DNA of 64,000 nucleotides from Paragonimus westermani (GCA_008508345.1 QNGE01000138.1:16828-80827); one strand, 5' to 3'. Counted from the first letter of the stretch, positions 33,920 to 44,789 are shown. The notes: generated by a model not told the origin, from the sequence alone. Program-made: numbers and translations.

Positions 33920-34784
33920 TTGTTGTATCGTAAATCAGAAACAAGGGAGGGGTAATGAACATACACTACTATGTATGCAATCTGCCCAGTAGGCGTACAC
34001 AAAGAACATTATATGAGTGAACGAGTTAGAATTCAACCAATCAGAGTCGCGATGTATCACGCGAACGTCAGCAGTCAATCAGATACGAAGTGAACGTTGT
34101 GGCCTTGTAAAGGACGTACAAACAAACACAACAGATATTCAGGTTGAAGTCCCCGAGGTTTGATGAGTATGTGAATGAATTGCGCTAATTCCAATGAGTA
34201 ATATGCGCAAGCTTTTTCATTATCACATCGCAAATAGGCGCAAGTGCTAAAGAATAGATAAGCAGAACTACCGGCAGTGTGCCCTTACAGAAGTATGATG
34301 TACGGATGCGTGTACTGTACAAGGCGAACGACACCCTCCAAACAGTAATACTTCTTCATCCCATTTACATGTGAACTGACTACAGATGTAGAACACCCGG
34401 GTATCGTTTTAGTGGGTATCAGATCGAAAAGAAGGACCGTTTCCACTCACAGGACTTTCAGGGTGGTAAACCTAGTATGGGAATTGACGTTTGGTTGTTG
34501 ATGCTGGACTGCATTTCTGTGAGATGATGAACAGTTTCAAAAGTGCTCGTGGAGTGAGGTTGTAGATGAGTAGAAAGCATGTGACTATGGTGCGTCTACA
34601 ATATGAAGAAAACTACACACTAGGCACAACAAATTACATCATCGCAACGAAACTGTTCAGTTGCGGGATTGATTAAAATCGGAAGGTGATTATATCTTTC
34701 TTCTGTGAATGTGTTAGGGTACGCTATGCTTTACATAAAAGTTCTCTTCAACTGTTTCCTTGATTTGGGGATGTTACTCTAAGC

Positions 34785-37700
34785 GATGCCGCTCATCACA
34801 ATACCATTTAAAGTGTACCAGTCTAGCGGAGGACAAGTACGCTTTGTTCACGTCTTCAAAAAACCGTGTATCTATATGAGCTCTCGTTTTCGAGAAGACT
34901 CCGCCCCGTAGGATGGCATGCTCGTGCCTCTACTCGCCATCTCGAGTGAGCGGAACCAGACACGTGTAAGTGTGACCACAAGGCGTCTAAGAATGTCACT
35001 GCGTTACAGATGGCCACTGTAGAGAGAGCTTTGCTCGGATCACAAAAAAGCTTTATCTGACGTGAAGTCAGAGATGAGTTTGCTGGGTAGGTATACTAAC
35101 CTCGCCCTTTCAGGCGTCGCGGTTTCCCATAAGGAAGTGGCCTCGTTCACAGTTCAATCTGAGAAGTCCGCGACGAACTTGAGAGATAGGACTCTTCAAA
35201 ATAGGAGTATTGTTTTGTTTGGACGATTTCCGACCACACTCTGCAGGATAACAAGCCGAAGAGGTGTTAAACGCTTCGTTACCCAGAATGTACAAGCATG
35301 GTTTCTGCCGACAAACTTCGCTCCAAAGTTACTAAGAGGTCACTCGGACTACTCGTGACGTTACCGATAGAGGCTGGCACAGAAGAGGTGTTGGAAGAAA
35401 CGGTTGAACTGAAGAAAAAAGAGTCCCGCCAGATCGCTCATCGGAAGAGCGACAGACACGTTCCCAACTAGCCAGAACAAGCTCATGTGTCGAGATTGAC
35501 ACAAAAATTCGGGCTAACTTGGAAGTCCTCATTGATGGTCTCAATGGGGAACATTGTCCCCGAATAGATAAACCCAAGCACCCACTTCAGAGGCGGTTGC
35601 CCCCATCCCCTTGGATGGCCAATCGTCTGTGGAGCTGCACGGGTTTGAAATAGAAGTTCTCAAAAATTGTACGGACCATCACTCTTCATTCAGATCCCCA
35701 GCAATTCTACTTCAAAAAGTCAGTTAAAACTTCTAGTATTTTTGAGCTTTATAAACCGGCGCGTCTCTTGTGGTCACCCCTTTCACCCCAAACAACTCAT
35801 ACTTATTTTATTCCAGCCACTCTTTTCTCGAATGGATCGACGGCATTTCGTCCTAAGTTCCCTTCTTGTCTGAGACCACACCTAAATTTTCACGGGCACC
35901 AAGCTTCAAATCACCCCACAGGTATTATGAAAGCAAGGGAAGCCCGAAATTCACCGAACTTGGGCCAATAGGAGTGGACGAAGCGTTCCACAGGGACGTT
36001 CACATACGCTCAGACCGTGATGAACCGACCGATATCCACAAAGAGGATCAACGTAGCTATACTACCGGTCACACACCTCTTATTGCTTCTGAGACTGCCT
36101 TCTCAAGCTCTTCCTTGTGCTCTCTCGTCCCTTTTTGCACTCAGCCAAGCAGAAAGTAGCCTTCAAGTGCGTGTACACCGACTGCCTGAGCCTTTTGAGC
36201 CAACCACCAGAAATCAGACAGCTGGTCCACGACACTAGCCTTCAGGATCTTGCCCTAAAGAAAACCTAGCTTTACGTCGATATCAGCAGTGATGAGCCGC
36301 ATGTTCGTGGGTACTCATTTCACCGAACGGACCCCTCCCTTGGACGTATGGAAGGCTGTGCCGTCTTCCTGAGTCAGAAGCTGCCGATGCCGGCTGTCGT
36401 AGAGAAATGCACCTTCCCGGGGAAACGCTACACAGTCTGGATCAAACCCCAACCTCGTAGTCGTGACACGCTTCCTTTCGGTGTTATGAACCGTTCGCTA
36501 TCATTCACTGTACCTGGCGGTGAAGACATTCTTGCCCCCTATGCCGTCTGACTCTCACCCAGCGTTTCTTTCTTATCATCTTTCTTCTTATTACGAGTGA
36601 CTTCAACGTACCCAACTCAACCCTACAGCTGCTTGGCGTCAGGAGTCTGATTGCGGAGTCTCGAAACCCTTGACAATGTTGGTCCTCGAGAAAGCCTGGA
36701 CATACCATATCGAACTACTCACTAGGCGACGTCCAGTGCAGATTCCTCTGGTGCCTTATCTGATCATCACAAATGTTGTTCACCTGGTAGATAGAGTGAT
36801 CATAAAACCACCGCTAGGACATAGAGACCACATAATACTAGCGTCTGACTTTATTTGTTACTGGCTCCAAAATTCTGCAACGAAAATTTCTTTTCGAAAT
36901 TTCCAGAAAGCAGACTCGAATACACCAAGGGCATTCCTTAATACAGTCAACCTTGGGTTTGACTGAGGGACTTCAAACTACCCATCATTTCAAGACTGCC
37001 GCACACGACGCTGGTGAGGTATTCTTTCCTCGAAAACTATGGGGGTTCTCCACTCGTGCACCGCTTCCGCGGAACATATGTCGCCTTCTTCAAGTGCGTT
37101 CCAGTCCATTCGCTAAGCAGAAGCCAACGGGCAGGTCGGAGGATCTTGAAGCCTTTCGCTCTATAAGAAATGGGTACACGCGCAAAATCCGTCAACACAC
37201 CTACTAGTAGCTCGCAAGAGTGAGAATTTTCTTCTCAAGTACATGTGCGGCCAGGGAAAAACTGGGCCCTCAGCACTTTCTCTACGGCTTCCCGACGGGG
37301 AAGCCAGGTGGTCGCTGAGATGTTCAGAGAACACTATTCAGCAATATACAATATGGATCCGCCAAACTGGCAAATAGTCCCTCCTCGGAGACACTTCCAA
37401 TACACATTCATGACAGCCGAAATCTCTGTGCTTGACGTTAAGGATCACTTGTTTGAGACGAATCCTTAGTGTGTTATGGGACCAGGCACGATCCATCCTC
37501 GGATCTCCAACAAAGCAGCTCTCAGTTTCGCGGTCCTCCTCCATAATGTGCTTCAACAAACACTTCAGACTTACACTCTTCCGGAGGCATGAAAGGAGAC
37601 CATCGTCACACCTATATTTAAGGAAGATGACCGTCACTTTTCTGTTAGTTATCTGCCGATCAGCCTTATCAGTAATCCATGCAAAATGATGGAACTTCCG

Positions 37701-39080
37701 TTAAAACGCGTCGTCCGTAAGAATTATTTTTAAAACAACCCTTTCCGTCCTACTCAGCGTGGCTCTTTTCCCGATCAGCCATGCATAACAAATGTGTTAT
37801 TCTTCGTGGACAGCCTGAGTGAGGCAGAAGACAATGGACGTATCTCGGATGCTACCTTGTTTGATTTTGCCGAAGCCTTTGACCGTGTCCCACGCGGTCC
37901 GCCTACACATAAACTAGCAGCTTCTGGGATCCCAGGAGAGATTCTCCACTGGAACATCTCCTTTCTTGGTAGCAGAACTCTTATAGTGAAAATCGGTTCG
38001 GGCTTCTCTCCCTCGCCGGTCTTTGCGGGAGTTCTTCAAGAATGGGTACTTGGACCACTGTTGTTTCTGATATACATCAATGACCTCCCGTGGCTTATTC
38101 CTAACAACCCCTCCTTCATGCTGATGATTTTAAAATCTCAAATGCATGTGATCCCAATGCATAGCAAATTGACCCAGACCATATCAAGTGCTGGTCAAGT
38201 CGCTGGGGTCGCCATTTAAATGGCGGCAAGCATGCATACATATCGCTCGGAGGAGACTCCGGGAACTTATTAGTGATACACAGCGCACGAAGTGTAGTAG
38301 ATATCCCGGAGGTTGACTTTAGAAAGGACCTGGGGATTTGGTTGTCGGCTGGCTTATCCTTCTATTGTTAGCATCAGATGGCTGCCAAAAGGGACTTGTG
38401 ACATTTGGGATGATTTAAAGGGCCTTTATCTACACAGAGAGGCATGCGTTTCAAACACTTTCTCTAGTCTATATAAGACCATTGCTCGAGTATGCTAATC
38501 AAGTCTTTTACACAAGTATGAAGTAGGACGTACTTGCCACTGAACGTGTCCAGCGGGTGATCACAAAAATGATCAGTGGTTTGCGGCAGTTCTTCTACGA
38601 GACTCACCCTGAAATTCCTTATCTTTATTCAATTAAGCTTTGAAGACCGCGGTTACTTAATTCTCACACACTTCTCAGTTTGCGTAAAACTTGTGCAAAA
38701 CCCTACACCAGCAGGTGGTAACAGCCGAAGGGGTCACGACGAGAAGCTCTATAGGCTTCGGTCCAGACCTTTCTTAAGCAACAGTCCTTCTGATATAGGG
38801 TCATTAGTCACTAGAGCGACCTTCCATCAGAATTCGTCAGCCGCCCTTTCGAGGACCTTTTCAAAGTGTCATCGGATTCCCTCCCACTCCAGTAACCGTT
38901 AAATTACCGGTCTAATTTGATCTAGGTGACTTCTGCAACCCTCAAGAGCGGGGCTACACACTGTTTTTAATGACTGCCTTTCAGGTTAACGGATAACCGC
39001 TGGACATCGATATGAACAAGCCGACTGAATCGGGATAATTTCGGATTCCAGCTTCGAACCCATGTACGTATCGTTTTAAT
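34785..39080 (+). mobile_element. CR1-like LINE, degenerate near-full-length copy
   Basis: Collinear with the intact element from within its PHD-finger ORF1 (about 34800) to the 3' UTR (about 39080). Recognisable parts are ORF1 RRM-like and C-terminal regions (35060-36000), endonuclease (36170-36850: VFLSQKLPMPAVVEK, DFNVPN near 36600), and RT (37480-38200: a frameshifted FDFAEAFDRVPR, YINDLPWL). ORF2 is broken by many stops and frameshifts, and the YADD region is lost. It is useful as an outgroup: it shows which reading frame is ancestral in ORF1 of the intact copy. Confidence 0.8.
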
Positions 39081-39389
39081 GGCTAAAATGTGTTGACTCA
39101 TCACGATTTTATACCGTGGCATTTTGTGTTCGCAGATGTAGCCAAAGGAGGTGTCACCATTTTTTTACTCATGTATATTGAACGAAATTACTGTTGTTCG
39201 TGCGGCAACTCTCGGAAGACTGCTTAGAGTGTTGCCTTGCACGTCTGCGGTTCGAGCCCTCTTTGCTGGTCGATCAGCAGCACATTGGAGGGCAATGCGT
39301 GGATTTTTCCGACAGCCTACCTGCTGCATCTCTATTCGGACTCAATCAACAGCAAACCTCACAGGCTGTAACAGTGACAGAAAGAGCAC

Positions 39390-39560
39390 GTGACTTGGGA
39401 AGAGTGCACGCTATATTGTCAAATTTACCAGCAGTAGCGTCGTCTTTAAGTGTGTGGGCGAATGAGCCGGTGGTCCTTGATGCCGCGACTAATCAGGACG
39501 CACCTTGAGTCTAGGCGTGGGTGTGTGGCGCACAGGCACCCTTGTCGGGTGTACAACAGC
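39390..39560 (+). repeat. Unclassified dispersed repeat, copy at 51835-51995
   Basis: It aligns over about 150 bp with 51835-51995. Shared blocks include GCACGCTATATTGTC / GCATAGCGTATTGTCGC, GAGCCG.TGGT, GCCGCGAC.AATCAG and GTGTACAAC. A B-box-like GCGGTTCGAGCCC lies just upstream (near 39250), so a SINE origin is possible. Confidence 0.45.
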
Positions 39561-39639
39561 GCCACTGTATTTTGTCGGTCTCATTTACTGCATGATGTCT
39601 CTCGCCGTTGCCACCAGTCTATAAGATCATGTGATTACC

Positions 39640-39982
39640 AGGACAACCGTATTTACCAGCGGACCCACAATATGGTTTCCGCAGGAAACAGGAGACAACG
39701 TGGTAGTTTTCTGCGGGTTGCAAATTCTGTCAGCACGGGCCTATGTGAAACTGGTTGGCCTAGATGCATTACACATTGCTCAAAATAGGTGTGAGCGGAA
39801 GATCAGTGAGCAGAACAAACCCGTGCAAAAAATATCCCTAAGAACCCCTGAGAGAGAATTTTTTCATCTAATCAAAAGCGAAGACTAACAAAGAAAAAGC
39901 CTCTGGCATTTTCTTCGCGACTGCCTCAGCGGAGGACTTCATCGGACAACCCGCATTAGCGCGAATAACTCGAAATCTGGTT
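39640..39982 (+). mobile_element. Older CR1-like copy, 5' part (split by the intact element)
   Basis: The peptide VGLDALHIAQNRCERKI aligns with RPEDLEAFRSVRNRCKREI of the intact ORF2. SEQNKPVQKIS and EFFHLIK align with the blocks after it. The sequence ends ...CGAAATCTGGTT at 39982 and resumes at 44817. Joining across the insertion puts CGAAATCTGGTT and GTGACCGAC in one frame (RNLVVTDLLGEYN), matching SNPQVVAEMFREYY of the intact copy. Confidence 0.65.
39977..39982 (+). repeat. Target-site duplication, left (CTGGTT)
   Basis: CTGGTT here is repeated at 44811-44816, immediately outside the two ends of the intact LINE. Confidence 0.75.
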
Positions 39983-40025
39983 TAAATTTCCTCGGTGTCA
40001 TTGTCTATTCATATTTTTGCTATCT

Positions 40026-40281
40026 TGGTGCCCGGTGCATCAAAAAATCATACACGATTACTGCTATTCTTTGTCGAATAGCATAACTCATCGAGTATTG
40101 TATTATTCGTTTTCGATATTATGCGTATTGTTCTCTTGACTTATGTTTCCTTTTGGTGCCCAGTGCATCAAAAAACAATTGTATACGATCATTGCTATTC
40201 GCTGAGGAATAGCACAAATCACTGTGTATTAGCTTATTTGTCTTTGATAGTATCCGTATTATTTTCTAGCATCGTGTTTCC
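40026..40281 (+). promoter_or_regulatory. Tandem 128-bp monomers in the LINE 5' UTR
   Basis: Unit 1 starts TGGTGCCCGGTGCATC at 40026 and unit 2 starts TGGTGCCCAGTGCATC at 40154. Each then runs through a CTATTC...AATAGCA hairpin-like stretch to a GTTTCCTTT end. A partial unit seems to lie upstream at 39990-40025. Such monomers serve as internal promoters in some LINEs (for example mouse L1). That role is inferred here. Confidence 0.7.
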
Positions 40282-40324
40282 TTTCCATTAACAACTGTCA
40301 TATTTACTCACAGACCATAACACA

Positions 40325-41419
40325 ATGACACGCACAAGATCCAGCAGCATCGGTGGATCGGAGGTATCGAGTGCTTGTGGTCGTTCCGGCTGCCGCATGA
40401 CTGTTCAGAACGGTATGCAATGCCAGACGTGCCTACACTGGTACCACTTTAAGTGTACTGGCCTTAGAGAGGACCAGTGCGTCTTGCTCACTTCTTCAAA
40501 AAGGCCATTTATCTGTATGAGCTGTCTCTTCCGAGATAGCTGCACCCCACTGAAGGCCACGTTAGATCCTCTACTCGCCACCCCAAACAAGCAGAAGTCA
40601 GGCGCGTGCAAGTGTGGCTACAAGGCGTCCAAAGATGTGAGCGCACAGACAGCCACGGTAGAAAAAACCTTGAATGCTACTCAGAGAACTTTATCTGACA
40701 TGAAGTCAGAACTGAGCTCGTTGAATGAGTACATTGCCCTGGCCCTTCCAGGCGCTGCAGCTGCTCGCAAGGCAGTGGCTTTGTCCACGGCGCAAATTGA
40801 GGAAGTTGCGACAAGCTTGAAGGACAGAGCACTTCGGGAGAAGAGGCTTGTCTTGTGGGGTCGATTTCCGACTACACTCTCTCCAGGGGAACAAGTCAGA
40901 ACGGTGCTAAACGCTTGTTTCTCTCCAGAGTCTACAAAAATGGTTTCCGCCAGCAGACTTCGCTCCAAAGCTACCAAGAAGTCACTGGGACTCCTTGTGA
41001 CGTTACCCGCTAAGATTAGCGCGGAGGAAGTACTGGAAAAGATGGTTGATCTAAAGACAAAGCACGTAAACCTCAGGGGAGTCTCTCTAGATCGCTCACT
41101 GCAGGAGCGGCAGAAGCGCTCTCAGCTTGCCAGAACAAGGTTATGCATCAAGGCTGACCCCAAACTCCAGGCTAGCGTTAAGGTCCTTATCCCTGATGTC
41201 AAGGGGACACCGGTGTCCTCGGACGAACCACCCCAAGCACACACTTCAGAGGCCACTGCCCCCATCTCACTGGAAAGTCAAGCGCCTGTAGATATGCAGG
41301 GGGCCGGTAAAACAGATCCCAAAGGTGCTAAGGACCACCAATCTTCTAGACCCCCAATCATCTCACACAAAAAACGGCCGCAAAAAAAATTTTTATTCCT
41401 AAACTTTACAGCCCAGTGA
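40325..41419 (+). CDS. CR1-like ORF1: PHD finger and RRM-like nucleic-acid-binding protein
   Basis: The 364-codon frame starts at ATG 40325. Residues 18-67 form a C4HC3 PHD-type finger (C18, C23, C33, C36, H41, C44, C64, C67). The first pair is spaced by four residues instead of the usual two. A coiled helix follows (about 105-140). The next region (about 165-270) has KRLVLWGRFPTTL, KSLGLLVTLPAKI and a basic RQKRSQLARTRL end, resembling the RRM/C-terminal module of LINE ORF1 proteins. ORF1 products bind element RNA. The frame ends at TGA 41417, but the conserved C-terminal part continues in the -1 frame (41416-41817), so the original protein was probably about 497 residues. Confidence 0.85.
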   Translation: MTRTRSSSIGGSEVSSACGRSGCRMTVQNGMQCQTCLHWYHFKCTGLREDQCVLLTSSKRPFICMSCLFRDSCTPLKATLDPLLATPNKQKSGACKCGYKASKDVSAQTATVEKTLNATQRTLSDMKSELSSLNEYIALALPGAAAARKAVALSTAQIEEVATSLKDRALREKRLVLWGRFPTTLSPGEQVRTVLNACFSPESTKMVSASRLRSKATKKSLGLLVTLPAKISAEEVLEKMVDLKTKHVNLRGVSLDRSLQERQKRSQLARTRLCIKADPKLQASVKVLIPDVKGTPVSSDEPPQAHTSEATAPISLESQAPVDMQGAGKTDPKGAKDHQSSRPPIISHKKRPQKKFLFLNFTAQ

Positions 41420-41817
41420 GTCTGCTGGGATCCCCTCCTGCGTCAAAAATGGTCCAAAAAAGTGTCATTCCGATGGCTCTCCCCCCGGCTACATCGGGGC
41501 CATTTCGTCCTATACTCTCTTCCCATCTACAACTTTATCCAAATTTTCGAGGGTGCAAAACCGCAAATCACCCTCCGAAAGCTCTGAAAGCAAGAGCGGT
41601 CCGAACGTCATTGACCTTGGGCCAAGAGAAGCGGACGAAGCGTCCAACAGGGACGCTCACTTATGCCCAGGCTGTGATGAAACGGCCACCACCCCCCAAG
41701 AGGGCTCACAGAACTACGCCGCCAGTTGCACAACCCCCCTCACTACTGAGGCTACTTTCCCAAGCTTTCCCTCGTGCACTTCTGTCTCTTTTTGCACCCA
41801 GCCAAACGAAGAAGTAG
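41368..41817 (+). CDS. ORF1 C-terminal extension in the -1 frame
   Basis: The -1 frame is open from before the A8 run at 41382-41389 to TAG 41815-41817. It encodes IPKLYSPVSLLGSPP, PNFRGCKTANHPPKALKA, TYAQAVMKRPPPP and a Pro/Ser-rich end. The degenerate copy at 35.7-36.0 kb keeps this same frame (ELYKPARLLWSPL, NFHGHQASNHP), which shows that it is coding. Access needs a -1 shift at the A6 or A8 run, or repair of a one-base change. Confidence 0.65.
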   Translation, partial: QKTAAKKIFIPKLYSPVSLLGSPPASKMVQKSVIPMALPPATSGPFRPILSSHLQLYPNFRGCKTANHPPKALKARAVRTSLTLGQEKRTKRPTGTLTYAQAVMKRPPPPKRAHRTTPPVAQPPSLLRLLSQAFPRALLSLFAPSQTKK

Positions 41818-44603
41818 CCTTAAAGTGCGTGTACACCAACTGTCTGAGCCTTCTGAACAAACTACCAGAAATCAGACAGCTGGTCCACGACACTAGCCCT
41901 CACATTCTTGCATTAACAGAGACCTGGCTTTCCGCGGATATCAGTGATAATGAACTGCATGTCCCTGGTTACTCTTTATACCGGACGGACTCCTCCCGTG
42001 GACGCATGGGAGGCTGCGCCGTTTTCCTAAGCCAGAAGCTCCCAGTGCCAGCTGTCGTAGGGGAATTTACCTTCCCAGAGAAATGCGACACGCTCTGGAT
42101 TAAACTCCAACTTCGCAAACGTGACACGCTTCTTACCGGTGTTGTGTACCGCTCGCCGTCATGCAGTGCATCCGACGACGAAGCCATCCTTGCTACCTTA
42201 GACAGACTCACGTCTGCCCAGCGTTTCTCCCATCTTCTTATTATGGGTGACTTCAACGCACCCAAACTCAACTCTATGGCGGCTTCTCATGAGGACTGTG
42301 GCTGCGGGTTCTCGAAGTCCTTGGCAATGTTGATCCATGAGAAAGCCTGGACACAGCATGTCGATCTACCTACAAGGCACCGTCCAGGACAGACACCCTC
42401 CTTGCTCGATCTGGTCATTACGAACGAGGCTCACCTGGTAGATAGGGTGGTCATCAAACCGCCGCTAGGGCATAGTGACCATATGCTACTAAACTTTGAC
42501 TTTATCTGTTACTGGCTCCAAAACGCTGTAACAAAGACTTCATTCCGAAACTTCCAAAACGCAGACTTTAACGCACTAAGGACGTTCTTAAGCACACTCA
42601 GCCTCACATCCGACTCAGTGAACTTGAACTACCTTTCCTTTAAAGCTGCCATTCACGAAGCCGATGAGGCATTTGTTCCTCGAAAACTATTGAAGTTCTC
42701 CTCTCGTGCACCGCTTCCGCGGAACATACGCCGCCTTCTTGAATTACGTTCTCGTCTATTCTCTAAACAGAAGCTAACGGATAGGCCAGAGGATCTAGAG
42801 GCCTTTCGCTCTGTACGAAACAGGTGCAAGCGGGAAATCCGGCAACACACCCAACACGTACAGTCGAAAATCCTACAAATAGCTCACGAGAATAAGAATT
42901 TTCTTTTCAAGTATATACGACGCCAGAGAAAAACTAAGCCCTCAGCGCTTTCTCTGCGGCTTCCCGACGGGGAAACCTCCTCCAACCCCCAAGTGGTTGC
43001 CGAGATGTTCAGGGAATACTACTCATCAGTCTACAATGTGGATCTGCCAAACTGGCATCCAATTCTCCCGCAGAGGCACTTCCAACAACCCATCCTGACA
43101 GCTGACTTTTCTGTGTCTGACGTTCAGGACCTCTTGCTTAAGATCAATCCTTATAGTGCCATGGGACCAGACAAGATCCATCCCCGGATCCTCAAAGAAG
43201 CGGCCGTCAGTTTGGCGATGCCTCTCTTCGATCTGTTTAAACAGACACTTCGGACAGGCACTCTTCCGGAGGCATGGAAAGAGGCCAATGTCTCACCTAT
43301 ATTTAAAACAGGCGATCGTCATTCTCCTGCTAGTTATCGACCGATCAGCCTTACCAGCATCCCATGCAAGATAATGGAGCGACTGTTAAAACGCACTATC
43401 TTTAAGCATTTCTTCTCAAATAACCTCTTCTCTTCGACCCAGCATGGCTTTCTTCCTGAGCGGTCATGCATAACTAATATGTTAATCTTCATGGATAGCC
43501 TAACAGAGGCCAAAGACAATGGTCATATCTCGGACGCTATCTTCTTCGACTTTGCCAAAGCCTTCGACCGTGTCCCACACGGTCCTCTGCTGCACAAACT
43601 AGAAGCCTATGGGATTCAAGGAGAAGTTCTCCGCTGGATAACCTCCTTTCTTGGTAACAGGACTTTTAGAGTAAAAACCGGTTCAGGCCTTTCGTCCCCA
43701 TCCCCAGTCTCTGTGGGGGTCCCTCAAGGATCGGTACTTGGTCCATTGTTGTTTCTTATTTACATCAATGATCTCCCCGATTTGATCTCTAGCAACGCTC
43801 TCCTTTATGCCGACGACTTAAAAATCTGGAACGCCTGTGACCCCAGTGCATTGCAGATTGACCTTGATCGTATTAAGTGCTGGTCAGAGGATTGGAGTCT
43901 CCCTCTAAACGACAGTAAGTGTGCGCACATGTCACTCGGAGGAGACTCTGGGAACCTATTCGTGATACATGGTGCACAAAGTGTAGTAGGTATCACGAAA
44001 GTAGACCTCAAAAAAGACCTAGGGATCTGGCTATCGTCTGGGTTGTCCTTCTCTTATCATCACCAGCTGGCCGCAAAAAGGGGTCTCATGACTCTCGGGA
44101 TGATCAAACGAACCTTCCCCCGGATTGACAAGCGCGCCTTTCACACGCTTTACAGAGTCTACATAAGACCATTGCTCGAGTATGCCAATCAAGTCGTCTA
44201 CACCGGTTTGAAGAAGGACATACTCGCCATTGAACGTGTCCAGCGAGTGGCCACCAAAATGGTCACTGGCTTGCGGCATCTATCCTACGAGTCTCGCCTT
44301 GAAATTCTCGATCTTTATCCACTTGAGTTTCGTAGACTCCGCGGCGACTTAATTCTTACACATTTTCTCTTTAGCACAGGACTTGTGCAACAATTCTTTA
44401 CCCTAGTAAGTGATAACAGTCGAAGAGGCCACGACAAGAAGCTCTATAAGCTTCGACCTCGGACCTTCCTAAGACAACAGTTCTTCTCTTATAGGGTTAT
44501 CAACTACTGGAACGACCTACCACTAGAGATTGTTAGCTGCTCTTCTAAAGACCGTCTCAAAGTGTTATTGGATTCCCACCTACTTAATAAACCGTTAAAT
44601 TAA
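41553..44603 (+). CDS. CR1-like ORF2: APE endonuclease and reverse transcriptase
   Basis: The open frame has 1016 codons counted from a GTG at 41553; the first ATG in frame is near 42006, inside the endonuclease. Endonuclease (about residues 90-320): LALTETWL with catalytic Glu 123, GDFNAP 232-237, LDLVITN 285-291, GHSDHM 306-311. RT (about 530-800): GPDKIHPRIL, YRPISLTSIPCKIMERLL, FFDFAKAFDRVP 664-675, VGVPQGSVLGPLL 721-733 and LYADDLKIW 751-759. The C-terminal part includes RDKR-type basic helices (KRAFHTLYRVYIRPLLEY) and a final YWNDLPLEIV. The endonuclease nicks target DNA and the RT copies the element RNA in situ. No stop or missing catalytic residue was seen. The true start is uncertain: reinitiation after ORF1 or a frameshift are both possible. 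Confidence 0.9.
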   Translation: MQNRKSPSESSESKSGPNVIDLGPREADEASNRDAHLCPGCDETATTPQEGSQNYAASCTTPLTTEATFPSFPSCTSVSFCTQPNEEVALKCVYTNCLSLLNKLPEIRQLVHDTSPHILALTETWLSADISDNELHVPGYSLYRTDSSRGRMGGCAVFLSQKLPVPAVVGEFTFPEKCDTLWIKLQLRKRDTLLTGVVYRSPSCSASDDEAILATLDRLTSAQRFSHLLIMGDFNAPKLNSMAASHEDCGCGFSKSLAMLIHEKAWTQHVDLPTRHRPGQTPSLLDLVITNEAHLVDRVVIKPPLGHSDHMLLNFDFICYWLQNAVTKTSFRNFQNADFNALRTFLSTLSLTSDSVNLNYLSFKAAIHEADEAFVPRKLLKFSSRAPLPRNIRRLLELRSRLFSKQKLTDRPEDLEAFRSVRNRCKREIRQHTQHVQSKILQIAHENKNFLFKYIRRQRKTKPSALSLRLPDGETSSNPQVVAEMFREYYSSVYNVDLPNWHPILPQRHFQQPILTADFSVSDVQDLLLKINPYSAMGPDKIHPRILKEAAVSLAMPLFDLFKQTLRTGTLPEAWKEANVSPIFKTGDRHSPASYRPISLTSIPCKIMERLLKRTIFKHFFSNNLFSSTQHGFLPERSCITNMLIFMDSLTEAKDNGHISDAIFFDFAKAFDRVPHGPLLHKLEAYGIQGEVLRWITSFLGNRTFRVKTGSGLSSPSPVSVGVPQGSVLGPLLFLIYINDLPDLISSNALLYADDLKIWNACDPSALQIDLDRIKCWSEDWSLPLNDSKCAHMSLGGDSGNLFVIHGAQSVVGITKVDLKKDLGIWLSSGLSFSYHHQLAAKRGLMTLGMIKRTFPRIDKRAFHTLYRVYIRPLLEYANQVVYTGLKKDILAIERVQRVATKMVTGLRHLSYESRLEILDLYPLEFRRLRGDLILTHFLFSTGLVQQFFTLVSDNSRRGHDKKLYKLRPRTFLRQQFFSYRVINYWNDLPLEIVSCSSKDRLKVLLDSHLLNKPLN

Positions 44604-44789
44604 TAATTTATCCTGTTTTGCTAGATTATTATTTTACTCTGTTCTTGGTACTTTCTGTAACCCCCAAGAGCGGTGCTACACCCCGTTTTCAATGACTGCC
44701 TTTCAGGTCAACAGAAAACCGCCGGACATCGAAACGAACAAACTGACTGGATCCGGGTAGATTGGGCCCCCAGCCTCGAACCCGTGTAC

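Noticed and set aside
39181..39260. tRNA-like sequence with B box GCGGTTCGAGCCC
   Set aside because: The A box and stems are too poor for a tRNA call. Mentioned only as a possible SINE head of the 39390-39560 repeat.
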